The position numbers and the translations under genes were made by a program. The notes under the pieces are model-generated. The model was not told the origin of the DNA. It was given only the letters and a program-made list of their open reading frames with translations, and ran no database searches. From NCBI GenBank assembly GCA_947589035.1, contig CANPYZ010000026.1, forward strand, positions 1 through 39,715: 39,715 nucleotides of DNA. The letters run 5' to 3'. This document shows positions 32,610 to 39,715 of the stretch, piece after piece. This DNA comes from an uncultured Clostridia bacterium (GTDB taxonomy: Bacteria; Bacillota; Clostridia; Oscillospirales; Ruminococcaceae). Within the stretch, counting starts at the first letter, position 1. Each line of letters opens with the position of its first letter.

Positions 32610-35600
32610 ATGAAAAAGTATACAATGGCGGCATTAGCATCTGCATTATGTCTTTTGCAGGCTGGATTGCCAGCGGCGGAATTTTCAGCGATAGCGGCAT
32701 CGGAAGCCCCTTTAACTTATGGCGTGCTGAATTATCGTGTGGAAGACGGCTGCGTAACCATTACAGGCTGTGACGCAAAAGTGGAAAGCGTGGAAATTCC
32801 CACTGAAATTGATGAAATGCCTGTAACGAAAATTGATTCAACGGCATTTTACGGGTGCGCATTGACATCAGTCACCATTCCGGAGGGCGTAACGAATATT
32901 GCTTCCGGTGCGTTCTGGCACAGTAAAAATTTAGCAGAAGTTTCCCTGCCCTCTACGTTGACCACAATTGAAGGATTTGCATTCAATGACTGTCAGTCAC
33001 TGGAAAAAATTAACTTTCCGGAAAGTCTTACTTCCGTAGGGAACAGCGCATTCACAGACACACCATGGTTAGCAGCCCAGAAAGAGCAATCACCTTTTGT
33101 TGTGGTGAATCACATTTTAATTGATGCAACAGACGCTGTAAGCGATGAATTAGCGATTATTCAGGAACAGAAAGAAAAGGAAGAACAGGAAGCCACTAAT
33201 GCGAAAATTTGGAAAAGAGCCGGCATTTTAACTAATCAGGTTGGTTATTTTACTAATCTGAATAAAAAAGCGACTTTATTAGCCGAAGAAACAGAAGGAG
33301 TAAAGTTTGATTTATTAGATGCGGACGGGAATGTGGTTTATAGTGGTGTATCACAGCCGTTCGGACTGGACAAGGATTCCGGTGACTATGTGCATGTATT
33401 AGATTTTTCAGAATTTAAAACAGAAGGCACCTACACGCTGAAAAGCGAAAACGGGAAAGAATCCAGAGCATTCGAAATTGGAATCACTGATAATTATTCC
33501 GGCTTATTATATGATGCGCTGAATTATTTCTATCAGAACCGTTCAGGAATTGCCATTGAAGAGCAATATATTACTTCCGGAGAAACGGCAGAATTAGCCC
33601 GTGCAGCAGGACATGAACAGGATATTGGGATTATTCAGAGAGTGTTTAATTATAACGCTTCAACAGGTGAACAAGATGTTACCGGCGGTTGGTATGATGC
33701 AGGCGACCACGGAAAATATGTTGTGAATGGGGGCATTTCCCTCTGGTTAATGCAAAACCAATATGAACGGGCAGTATTAAACGGTACAGCAGCAGCTTAT
33801 CAGGACGGAACAATGAAAATTCCTGAAAATGGGAATCAATATCCGGATTTATTAGACGAAGCCCGTTATGAAATGGAATGGATGCTGAAAATGATTGTAC
33901 AAGACGGAGAATGTCAGGGCATGGCATACCATAAAGTACATGATGACAAATGGACAGCTTTAGGAACAGAGCCGGCGAAAGATGCGCAGAAAAGAATTAT
34001 TATGCCGCCTTCAACAGCAGCGACATTGAATTTAGCCGCATGTGGGGCGCAGGCTTACCGTTTATGGAAAGACATTGACGCTGAATTTGCGGAAAAATGC
34101 CTGACAGCAGCGAAAACAGCTTATGAGGCAGCAAAAGCACATCCGGACATGTACGCCCCGAATAAAGAATATGGCGGCGGCGGTGCTTATAATGATGATG
34201 ATGTGACAGATGAATTTTACTGGGCAGCATGTGAATTATATACATCTACCGGAGAAGAAAATTATTACACAGATTTGAAAGAATCTGAATCGGCGTTCAG
34301 TGTACCTTCTGTAATGGGGGAACTTGTCGGAAGTTTTGACTGGGGGCATACTTCTGCATTAGGCAGTTTAACATTATTATTACATCAGGATTTATTAACA
34401 GAAGCGGAAAATTCTTCTTTACAGCAAAATCTGACTGCAACCGCAGATAAATATTTACAAATGGAAAATGCACAGGGTTATGGTTTACCCTATGAAGGGG
34501 AAAATTATCCGTGGGCTTCAAATTCATTTGTTTCAGACAATGCGATTATTTTAGCATATGCCTATGACATGAATCAGAATGCAGAGTATTTGAATGGCGC
34601 AGTCAGTGCAATGGATTATATTTTAGGGCGGAATGCTTTAGATTATTCTTATGTAACGGGGTACGGAGTACACAGCGCACAATATCCGCATCATCGTTTC
34701 TGGGCGAAATCAATTAAACCGACAGCACCAAAAGCACCTTGTGGCGTAATGGTAGGCGGAGCGAATAACGGCATGGAAGACGAAATTGTTCAGAAAGAAG
34801 AATGGGACGAAAAAGGCACACCTCCGCAGAAATGCTATTTAGATAATATCGAGGCTTATTCCGTGAATGAATGTGCGATTAACTGGAATAGTTCTTTAGC
34901 ATGGATTACGGGTTATCTTTGTGAACAGAATGACGGAATTATTGCCGGACAGCCTTCTGCCGGAACGCAGATTCCGGAAGTAATTGAACCGGAAAAAGAC
35001 CCGAACGCCGTAGACCCGTTAAAAATTACTATTCCGGACGGAGTAGCCCGAATCGGGGAACAGATTTTCGGAAGTTACGCAAACAGCGTGACGGAAGTTG
35101 TTGTTCCGGACAGTGTCATTACCATTGGCAAGCAGGCATTTTTCCAGTGCAAAAACTTAGAAAGCATTACTTTACCGGATACAATTGAACTCGTTGGAGA
35201 AAAAGCCTTTGCTGAAACGCCATGGCTTGCAGGAATGTTAGAAAATTCTCCTGTTTTAGTAATTAATGGCTTATTAATTGACGGTACAGCAGCAGAAGGG
35301 GAATTAACCATTCCGGAAGGGGTTACTTCCATTTTAGGGAATGCTTTTTACATGAATACAAAATTAACTTCTGTTGTCATTCCGGAAGGCGTAGATACTA
35401 TCGGAGAAAATGCCTTCAACGGCTGTGCAGGCTTGACAACTGTTCAATTTCCGAAAAGTTTAGAAACGATTCGGGCGAATGCTTTTGCTGATACAGGATT
35501 AACGGAATTATCCATACCGGAAGGTGTGAAAGAAATTGGCAAAGAAGCATTCATTAACTGCAAATCTTTACCAGATGTACAGATTCACAACACCGGAATA

Positions 35601-35954
35601 AAAATCGGAGCGGAAGCATTCGGCTGTACGTCCACGTTCACGGCAAGCGGACAATATTCATATGTATTTATTCATCGGGTAACGGAAGATTTCGTTGTGC
35701 GGTGCAGTCCGAAATCCACAGCGGAAAATTATGCTGCTACTACGGGAGTACAAACAGAATATTATGGTGACGTTGACCGGAACAAAGAAATTGACATTTT
35801 AGATGTCATTGCCCTTAACCGGAATATTCTGGGGAAATTCACCATGACGGAAGTTCAGCATGGAAATGCAGATACTAACATGAACGGAAAGACAGATCCG
35901 GATGATGCATTAACTATCATGAAATATATTGTAAAAATTATCACCTCTTTCTGA
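32610..35954 (+). CDS. Cellulosomal GH9 glycoside hydrolase with LRR_5 blocks and dockerin
   Basis: A 1114-residue secreted enzyme. Order: signal peptide (1 to about 30); LRR_5 block (about 60-185) ending in a DTPWL unit; CelD_N Ig-like domain (about 203-290, NQVGYF); GH9 catalytic domain (about 295-775) with GGWYDAGDHGKYV near 359, PHHRFWAKS near 694 and NECAINWNSSLAW near 752; a second LRR_5 block (about 800-1020); C-terminal type I dockerin from about 1050 (GDVDRNKEIDILDVIALNRNIL and GNADTNMNGKTDPDD). GH9 enzymes cut cellulose or other beta-1,4-glucans by inversion. LRR blocks on both sides replace the usual CBM3, so they may bind substrate or partner. RBS AGAAAGGACA. Confidence 0.95.
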   Translation: MKKYTMAALASALCLLQAGLPAAEFSAIAASEAPLTYGVLNYRVEDGCVTITGCDAKVESVEIPTEIDEMPVTKIDSTAFYGCALTSVTIPEGVTNIASGAFWHSKNLAEVSLPSTLTTIEGFAFNDCQSLEKINFPESLTSVGNSAFTDTPWLAAQKEQSPFVVVNHILIDATDAVSDELAIIQEQKEKEEQEATNAKIWKRAGILTNQVGYFTNLNKKATLLAEETEGVKFDLLDADGNVVYSGVSQPFGLDKDSGDYVHVLDFSEFKTEGTYTLKSENGKESRAFEIGITDNYSGLLYDALNYFYQNRSGIAIEEQYITSGETAELARAAGHEQDIGIIQRVFNYNASTGEQDVTGGWYDAGDHGKYVVNGGISLWLMQNQYERAVLNGTAAAYQDGTMKIPENGNQYPDLLDEARYEMEWMLKMIVQDGECQGMAYHKVHDDKWTALGTEPAKDAQKRIIMPPSTAATLNLAACGAQAYRLWKDIDAEFAEKCLTAAKTAYEAAKAHPDMYAPNKEYGGGGAYNDDDVTDEFYWAACELYTSTGEENYYTDLKESESAFSVPSVMGELVGSFDWGHTSALGSLTLLLHQDLLTEAENSSLQQNLTATADKYLQMENAQGYGLPYEGENYPWASNSFVSDNAIILAYAYDMNQNAEYLNGAVSAMDYILGRNALDYSYVTGYGVHSAQYPHHRFWAKSIKPTAPKAPCGVMVGGANNGMEDEIVQKEEWDEKGTPPQKCYLDNIEAYSVNECAINWNSSLAWITGYLCEQNDGIIAGQPSAGTQIPEVIEPEKDPNAVDPLKITIPDGVARIGEQIFGSYANSVTEVVVPDSVITIGKQAFFQCKNLESITLPDTIELVGEKAFAETPWLAGMLENSPVLVINGLLIDGTAAEGELTIPEGVTSILGNAFYMNTKLTSVVIPEGVDTIGENAFNGCAGLTTVQFPKSLETIRANAFADTGLTELSIPEGVKEIGKEAFINCKSLPDVQIHNTGIKIGAEAFGCTSTFTASGQYSYVFIHRVTEDFVVRCSPKSTAENYAATTGVQTEYYGDVDRNKEIDILDVIALNRNILGKFTMTEVQHGNADTNMNGKTDPDDALTIMKYIVKIITSF

Positions 35955-35972
35955 TTGCTGAAACGAAAAACA

Positions 35973-36006
35973 TAACGGAATGTCATTCAGGCATTCCGTT
36001 ATTTTT
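35973..36006. terminator. Bidirectional terminator between GH9 gene and tRNA
   Basis: TAACGGAATG / CATTCCGTTA with a nine-base loop, followed by TTTTTC on plus and TGTTTTTCG on minus. Confidence 0.85.
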
Positions 36007-36027
36007 CAAATGATAAAATAATAAAAA

Positions 36028-36100
36028 AGCTGGTAATCGGACTCGAACCGATGACCTGCGCATTACGAATGCGCTGCTCTACCAACTGAGCTATACCAGC
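36028..36100 (-). tRNA. tRNA-Thr, anticodon CGU
   Basis: A 73-base cloverleaf. The acceptor stem is GCTGGTA/TACCAGC, the D arm GCTCAGTTGGTAGAGC, the anticodon stem GCGCA/TGCGC with loop TTCGTAA (CGT at the centre), and the T arm has GGTTCGAGTCC. The CCA end is not encoded. A T-run follows directly. It reads ACG codons. Confidence 0.97.
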
Positions 36101-36109
36101 AACATATTT

Positions 36110-36138
36110 ATTATAGCACAAGATTCCGGATTTGTCAA
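36110..36138 (-). promoter_or_regulatory. tRNA-Thr promoter
   Basis: Minus strand TTGACA (36138-36133), 17-base spacer, TGC-TATAAT (box 36115-36110). Confidence 0.9.
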
Positions 36139-36156
36139 GAGGATTTTCAAAAAAAT

Positions 36157-36186
36157 TTGACAAATCTGAAGAAAATATGCTATAAT
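36157..36186 (+). promoter_or_regulatory. arsR-type gene promoter
   Basis: TTGACA (36157-36162), 18-base spacer, TGC-TATAAT (box 36181-36186). It starts 19 bases from the tRNA promoter, back to back. Confidence 0.85.
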
Positions 36187-36219
36187 AGAAGTACACCAGA
36201 TAGAAAGAGGGTTCACACA

Positions 36220-36519
36220 ATGCAGAAACAGGAAAATTTTTTTGATGAAACATTGGAAAAAATGGCGGAATTACTGGATTTGTTCGGGGACACGACCAGA
36301 ATTAAAATTATTGCGCAGTTACTGGAACATGAACGCTGCGTGAGTGAAATTGCGAAAAATTTAAGAATGACTAATTCCGCTATTTCTCATCAGCTGAGAA
36401 TTTTAAAGCAAGGAAAACTGATTCGGAGCAGAAAAGAAGGAAAGACAGTATTTTATTCTCTTGCCGATGACCATGTTAAGAGTATTTATTCATTGGCAAT
36501 GGAACATGTTTTAGAATAA
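36220..36519 (+). CDS. ArsR/SmtB family metal-responsive repressor
   Basis: A 99-residue winged-helix regulator. The DNA-reading helix is in MTNSAISHQLRILKQGKL. The last helix, LADDHVKSIYSLAMEHVLE, has D, H, H and E at the spacing of the SmtB zinc site (D104, H106, H117, E120 of Synechococcus SmtB), so zinc or a similar metal is the likely signal. The cysteine site of ArsR/CadC is not seen. The start at 36220 follows AGAAAGAGGG; an in-frame ATG at 36157 is over the promoter. No transporter or other metal gene is next to it. Confidence 0.88.
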   Translation: MQKQENFFDETLEKMAELLDLFGDTTRIKIIAQLLEHERCVSEIAKNLRMTNSAISHQLRILKQGKLIRSRKEGKTVFYSLADDHVKSIYSLAMEHVLE

Positions 36520-36534
36520 TCTTGAAGGAAGTAC

Positions 36535-36563
36535 TTGCATTTTTCGGAAAACTATGCTATAAT
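36535..36563 (+). promoter_or_regulatory. Promoter of the SDR gene
   Basis: TTGCAT (36535-36540), 17-base spacer, TGC-TATAAT (box 36558-36563). It lies right after the ArsR stop. Confidence 0.85.
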
Positions 36564-36613
36564 GAATAAAAGCATTTCAGAATGCGTAAAGAGATTAAAA
36601 AGGAGTTGGTTTT

Positions 36614-37570
36614 ATGAAGAAAATTTTAGTCACAGGCGGTTGTGGATTGATTGGAGACCATTTGTGTTCAGGATTTCTGAAAAAGGGGTATGAAGTGTTT
36701 GCTGTAGATAAAAAGCCGAGCGGCTATAATTTAAATAAGGCGCATTTCACTTTCATGCAGGCAACACCAATGGACAAGACCGGATATGCGGACGCAATGG
36801 AACGCTGCAAACCGGAAATTATGATTCATCTTGCTTGCACGGCGGACAATGATTTCGGGTACATGATTACTGATTCGGAAATCAAAGAAAACGCCCGCTG
36901 CAATGAATTTATTTACCAGCTTGCAGAAAGTTATCATGTCAAGCAGTTTATTTTAGCCAGTACAACGCAGGTTTATCAGATTCCTAAAACCAGAGAACCA
37001 TTGCATGAAGATGATTTCACAAAGCCGTTGACGAATTATGCGAAACTGAAAAACGCATCTGAAGAAGCCCTTGCGGAACAGATTGGACGAGGAAAAGGAA
37101 TTTTATGTGCGGTGTTCCGGCTTGCGCCCATATACACAAAAGAGTTTTGCGGGAATTTAGAAGCGAAAATCACTGACCCGAAAGATAATTCTAAATTTAT
37201 TTATCGTACGGGGGAATATGGGTTTCACATGTGCTGTCTGCATAATTTTGTGGATACTATGCTGAATTTCGTACTGGAAGCGGACGAAAACCCGAATATG
37301 GCAGGAATATATAATATGGCGGATAAAAATCTGACCATGGCATCAGAAATTATCACTTACATGAAAGAATATCACCGGTTAGGTTTTGTCTTACAGCGGA
37401 ATGTGCCGAATACGAGTTTGTCAGCAATCAAAAATTTGATTGACAACAAAGAAATGAAAATCAATTATCGTTTTTTAGATTTCACAAAGATTTTGAATAA
37501 TACGACGTTTGATATTACCAGAATAGCGAAATTATGTTCTTTCCGCTGGGACATCAATAACACAAAATGA
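36614..37570 (+). CDS. NAD-dependent epimerase/dehydratase (extended SDR)
   Basis: A 318-residue Rossmann enzyme. The nucleotide motif TGGCGLIG is at residues 7-14, the catalytic S/T is near 116 (LASTTQV), and Y142xxxK146 lies in NYAKLK, so catalytic residues are complete. The C-terminal part carries the variable substrate pocket. This family acts on nucleotide sugars, commonly UDP-glucose or GDP-mannose, but the substrate cannot be read from the sequence. It has its own promoter, ribosome site AAAAAGGAGTTGG and terminator. Confidence 0.88.
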   Translation: MKKILVTGGCGLIGDHLCSGFLKKGYEVFAVDKKPSGYNLNKAHFTFMQATPMDKTGYADAMERCKPEIMIHLACTADNDFGYMITDSEIKENARCNEFIYQLAESYHVKQFILASTTQVYQIPKTREPLHEDDFTKPLTNYAKLKNASEEALAEQIGRGKGILCAVFRLAPIYTKEFCGNLEAKITDPKDNSKFIYRTGEYGFHMCCLHNFVDTMLNFVLEADENPNMAGIYNMADKNLTMASEIITYMKEYHRLGFVLQRNVPNTSLSAIKNLIDNKEMKINYRFLDFTKILNNTTFDITRIAKLCSFRWDINNTK

Positions 37571-37603
37571 AAATTTCCCCGCTGAGTAAAGCGGGGATTT
37601 TCT
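37571..37603 (+). terminator. Terminator after the SDR gene
   Basis: TCCCCGCT / AGCGGGGA stem with A- and T-runs at its two sides. Confidence 0.88.
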
Positions 37604-37605
37604 GC

Positions 37606-37646
37606 TGAAAAATCCGCCTTTCCGGAAAATTCCGGAAGGGCGGATT
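37606..37646 (-). terminator. Terminator of the cohesin/dockerin gene
   Basis: AATCCGCCTTTCCGGAA (37611-37627) pairs with TTCCGGAAGGGCGGATT (37630-37646), one G-U pair; on the minus strand it is followed by TTTTTC. Confidence 0.85.
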
Positions 37647-37651
37647 GAAGA

Positions 37652-38968
37652 TTATTTAATAATGCCGACAATTTTTTTCATTGTGTCGAGAGAATCGCCA
37701 GGAGCAACTTGACCGTCTTGATTAAAATCAGCCGCTTTCTGTTGTTGTTGGCTGAGGGAAGCTTTACCGAGGATAAACCGGTTAATCATAATTACGTCCA
37801 GAATATTGACTACTTGGTTCAGGTCGGCATCACCTAACATAATATTATTATCGTCTCCGTTTGATGAATCCGTTTGTGTAGTTGGTTCAACGGCGACATC
37901 TCCGTAATGAATATTCAGTTTCCGCAAATAAGTTGTAGAAGAACCTCTATCCGTGCCGAAAATTTGTACGGAACAATCTTTTCCGGGCTGAACAATTTCT
38001 AATTTTCCATTAGCATCAATTTTCACGGCAGCGGGGTTGCTGGAAAGCCATGTGGCTATGCCTTGTGCATTGGGGATTTCCATAACAATGTCACGTTTTG
38101 GGTTATTGATAGTTAATTCTTCTGATTCAGTGATGTCATACATATCAGCGGCATTGACAACAACATGACAAGGAATTAATTCCCCGTCAATCAGTGCATT
38201 GACGTTGCATTCTCCGGCGGAAATCGCCGTCACTAAACCAGTTTCTGAAACGTCGGCAACTGTTGGGTCATCGGAAACCCAACCTAATACCTGTCCGGCG
38301 GCATTACGCACTTCTAATTGTTGTTGTGTTTCCTGATTCATGCGCAAATCGGTATAATTCAGAGAACTGTTTCCGAAGATGCTTACAGCACCATTTACAG
38401 CATTTTGCTGTATTGTGCTAATCATATTATTAGATTTATCCGTATACCATGAAGCGGAAGAACCGTCAAGCCCTTCCCAGAGGAAATTAATTGGTAAATT
38501 TCCGCCTTGTGCCTGTTCGGAAACGGTAAATGTTAAATTCATCAGGACATCTTCCGCAAGGTCGCTGGCGTTTTCCTTTGCTGAACCTCCGGCGGACATA
38601 AACCAGAGAAGATGTTCTTGCGGATTGCTGACGACCTGAAAGTTTGCCGCTGCCTTGCTTGCAATATTTACCCCTTTGTAAATCAGGGCAGGGTCATAGC
38701 TAATTCCGAAAGAGCTAACCAGGAAGCCGGAATTGTTCGTCACAGAGAGGTCAACTTGAATTTCTGTTGCGGCAGAGCCGGAAGAATCAGCGGCTTGTTC
38801 GTCTGGATTTTGTTGTGATTCAGGGATAATTTGCTCACCGTCAATAGAAACTGTAGCAATTTTCAATGTAGGGGCATCTGCTGCATGAATTGTCTGCAAA
38901 GAAATGACAGGGGACACCAATGCAATAGATGTGCAGAAAGCAATAAATTTTGTGTAATAATTTTTCAT
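37652..38968 (-). CDS. Secreted cohesin-like, Ig-like and dockerin protein (adaptor scaffoldin candidate)
   Basis: A 438-residue protein. Residues 1-30 are a signal peptide. Residues about 65-195 form a cohesin-like beta sandwich (VDLSVTNNSGFLVSSFGISYDP near the start, LMNLTFTVSEQAQGGNLPI in the middle). Residues about 200-350 hold one or two Ig-like domains of the BIG2 kind (SDDPTVADVSETGLVTAISAG). Residues about 375-438 are a type I dockerin (GDADLNQVVNILDVIMINRFIL and ADFNQDGQVAPGDS). One cohesin with one dockerin is the build of small adaptor scaffoldins such as ScaC of R. flavefaciens, which change dockerin specificity. No sortase anchor. RBS GAAAGGAGTCAGC. Confidence 0.85.
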   Translation of the reverse strand: MKNYYTKFIAFCTSIALVSPVISLQTIHAADAPTLKIATVSIDGEQIIPESQQNPDEQAADSSGSAATEIQVDLSVTNNSGFLVSSFGISYDPALIYKGVNIASKAAANFQVVSNPQEHLLWFMSAGGSAKENASDLAEDVLMNLTFTVSEQAQGGNLPINFLWEGLDGSSASWYTDKSNNMISTIQQNAVNGAVSIFGNSSLNYTDLRMNQETQQQLEVRNAAGQVLGWVSDDPTVADVSETGLVTAISAGECNVNALIDGELIPCHVVVNAADMYDITESEELTINNPKRDIVMEIPNAQGIATWLSSNPAAVKIDANGKLEIVQPGKDCSVQIFGTDRGSSTTYLRKLNIHYGDVAVEPTTQTDSSNGDDNNIMLGDADLNQVVNILDVIMINRFILGKASLSQQQQKAADFNQDGQVAPGDSLDTMKKIVGIIK

Positions 38969-39014
38969 ATGATATGCTGACTCCTTTCAAAAGTATCAAT
39001 AACGTTTTAAGTAC

Positions 39015-39043
39015 ATTATAGCACAGGTATTGGAAAATTTCAA
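39015..39043 (-). promoter_or_regulatory. Promoter of the cohesin/dockerin gene
   Basis: Minus strand TTGAAA (39043-39038), 17-base spacer, TGC-TATAAT (box 39020-39015). Confidence 0.85.
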
Positions 39044-39179
39044 TGTATTTTTTATGAATTTTTTCAAAAATCGCTGATTTGGGCATACTGCTGTTATATT
39101 CATGAAAATTTATTATTTTTTTTACAAAATTTTCATAAAATGTTTTTGAATAAGGGCTGTATCTTTTACGAATATATGG

Positions 39180-39323
39180 TATAATCAAATAAAGCCAATA
39201 TAAAGGAGGGATTTAACAGTTAAAACATTTTGATAAAATGTTGTCATAAAGTATTGACTTTTATCATTTTAAAGGAAAGCGTATAAATAAAGCCAAAAAA
39301 ATGATAAAGGAGGCTTACAGAAA
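39180..39323 (+). mobile_element. Left flank of a TnpB-type element
   Basis: TATAAT (39180-39185) and a strong AAAGGAGGG (39202-39210) are not followed by a real gene: the next ATG (39238) is stopped after three codons. At 39224-39242 AACATTTT-GAT-AAAATGTT is a perfect hairpin of the kind found at IS200/IS605 ends. The word AAATAAAGCCAA occurs at 39187-39198 and again at 39285-39296, each shortly before an ATAAAGGAGG site. The exact left end is not certain. Confidence 0.55.
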
Positions 39324-39715
39324 ATGATTAAGACAATCAAAGTCATGCTTCTACCGAACAACAAGCAGAAAACAAAATTGTTTGCATGTGCAGGATTGAC
39401 AAGATTTGCGTATAACTGGGCATTGGACTATGAACAAAAAAATTATGCAGCAGGAAAGCCGTTTCTTTCTCAGTATGAATTACGCAGAATTTTTACGAAG
39501 TTGAAAACACAACCAGAATATGCGTGGTTGAACGATTACAGCAATAATATTCCGAAACAGGCAATCAGAGATGCAGTAACAGCCTATCAGAGATTTTTCA
39601 ACGGCATTGCTAAATTTCCGAAATTCAAAAGCAGACGGAAGTCAAAACCGAGCTTTTACGCTGACCCGTGCAAAATCAGTTTTACTTCTACCCATGTAAA
39701 ATTAGAAAAGCTGAC
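39324..39715 (+). CDS. tnpB: IS200/IS605-family TnpB (RNA-guided nuclease), 3' end outside the window
   Basis: The first 130 codons of a TnpB protein. The N-terminal OrfB helix-turn-helix region is visible: KVMLLPNNKQKTKLFACAGL, RFAYNWALDY, the LRRIFTKLK segment and the FFNGIAKFPKFKSRRKSKPSF stretch, read in parts. The RuvC-like catalytic residues and zinc finger would lie past the window edge, as would the omega-RNA and right end. No tnpA is found upstream, so it may be a TnpB-only, non-autonomous element. The start follows ATAAAGGAGGCTTACAG. Confidence 0.92.
   Translation, partial: MIKTIKVMLLPNNKQKTKLFACAGLTRFAYNWALDYEQKNYAAGKPFLSQYELRRIFTKLKTQPEYAWLNDYSNNIPKQAIRDAVTAYQRFFNGIAKFPKFKSRRKSKPSFYADPCKISFTSTHVKLEKL

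Overview
The window looks like the chromosome of an anaerobic, fibre-degrading Gram-positive gut or rumen bacterium of the Ruminococcus type (Oscillospiraceae). The grounds are A+T-rich DNA with strong AGGAGG ribosome sites and sigma-A promoters, a GH9 cellulase with a dockerin, a cohesin-plus-dockerin protein, a dockerin-bearing C39-like peptidase, pyruvate formate-lyase (PFL), a 2[4Fe-4S] ferredoxin, many BspA-type leucine-rich repeats and a spoIIID gene. The genus is inferred from gene content only.

Layout. Bases 1-3000 are an accessory patch whose word usage differs from the rest. It holds the end of an ABC-2 permease gene, a CPBP protease, a truncated FtsX-type permease that runs into unrelated DNA near 2190, fragments resembling a mobile-element replication gene, and a cluster of CTACCA words. 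From about 3.1 kb the DNA is uniform and gene-dense: dockerin/C39 peptidase and aroC; nadA-mnmA on the minus strand; a polyprenyl-phosphate sugar transferase; a secreted protein made of two 77-residue repeats; an EAL phosphodiesterase; an LRR protein with a patatin phospholipase; a GH25 lysozyme; cysE; a pyruvate formate-lyase locus; spoIIID; recQ with a zinc-ribbon membrane protein; ferredoxin; an ECF sigma factor with its probable anti-sigma partner; kptA; a small transcript with a 20-codon ORF; a DUF4230-like protein; a ClpA/ClpC-type unfoldase; an HNH nuclease; and a Cys-rich mini-membrane protein. The right part has two tandem LRR genes, the GH9-LRR-dockerin enzyme, tRNA-Thr(CGU), an ArsR regulator, an SDR epimerase, the cohesin/dockerin protein, and the start of a TnpB element cut by the window edge.

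The most unusual system is the PFL locus (15462-18895, minus). The catalytic polypeptide stops before the glycyl-radical domain. That domain is encoded as its own 82-residue gene with its own ribosome site. Between them is a 70-residue gene that seems to copy only the first part of the radical domain and lacks the radical glycine. The activase gene pflA (TTG start) follows. This reads as a naturally split, probably two- or three-subunit PFL rather than a sequencing error.

The cellulosome-type genes fit together: the cohesin/dockerin protein could act as a small adaptor scaffoldin, and the GH9 enzyme and C39-like protein would dock onto such scaffolds. The three LRR proteins at 11.3, 29.1 and 30.8 kb have no signal peptide and share a helical C-terminal tail, so they form a separate, probably cytoplasmic, family.
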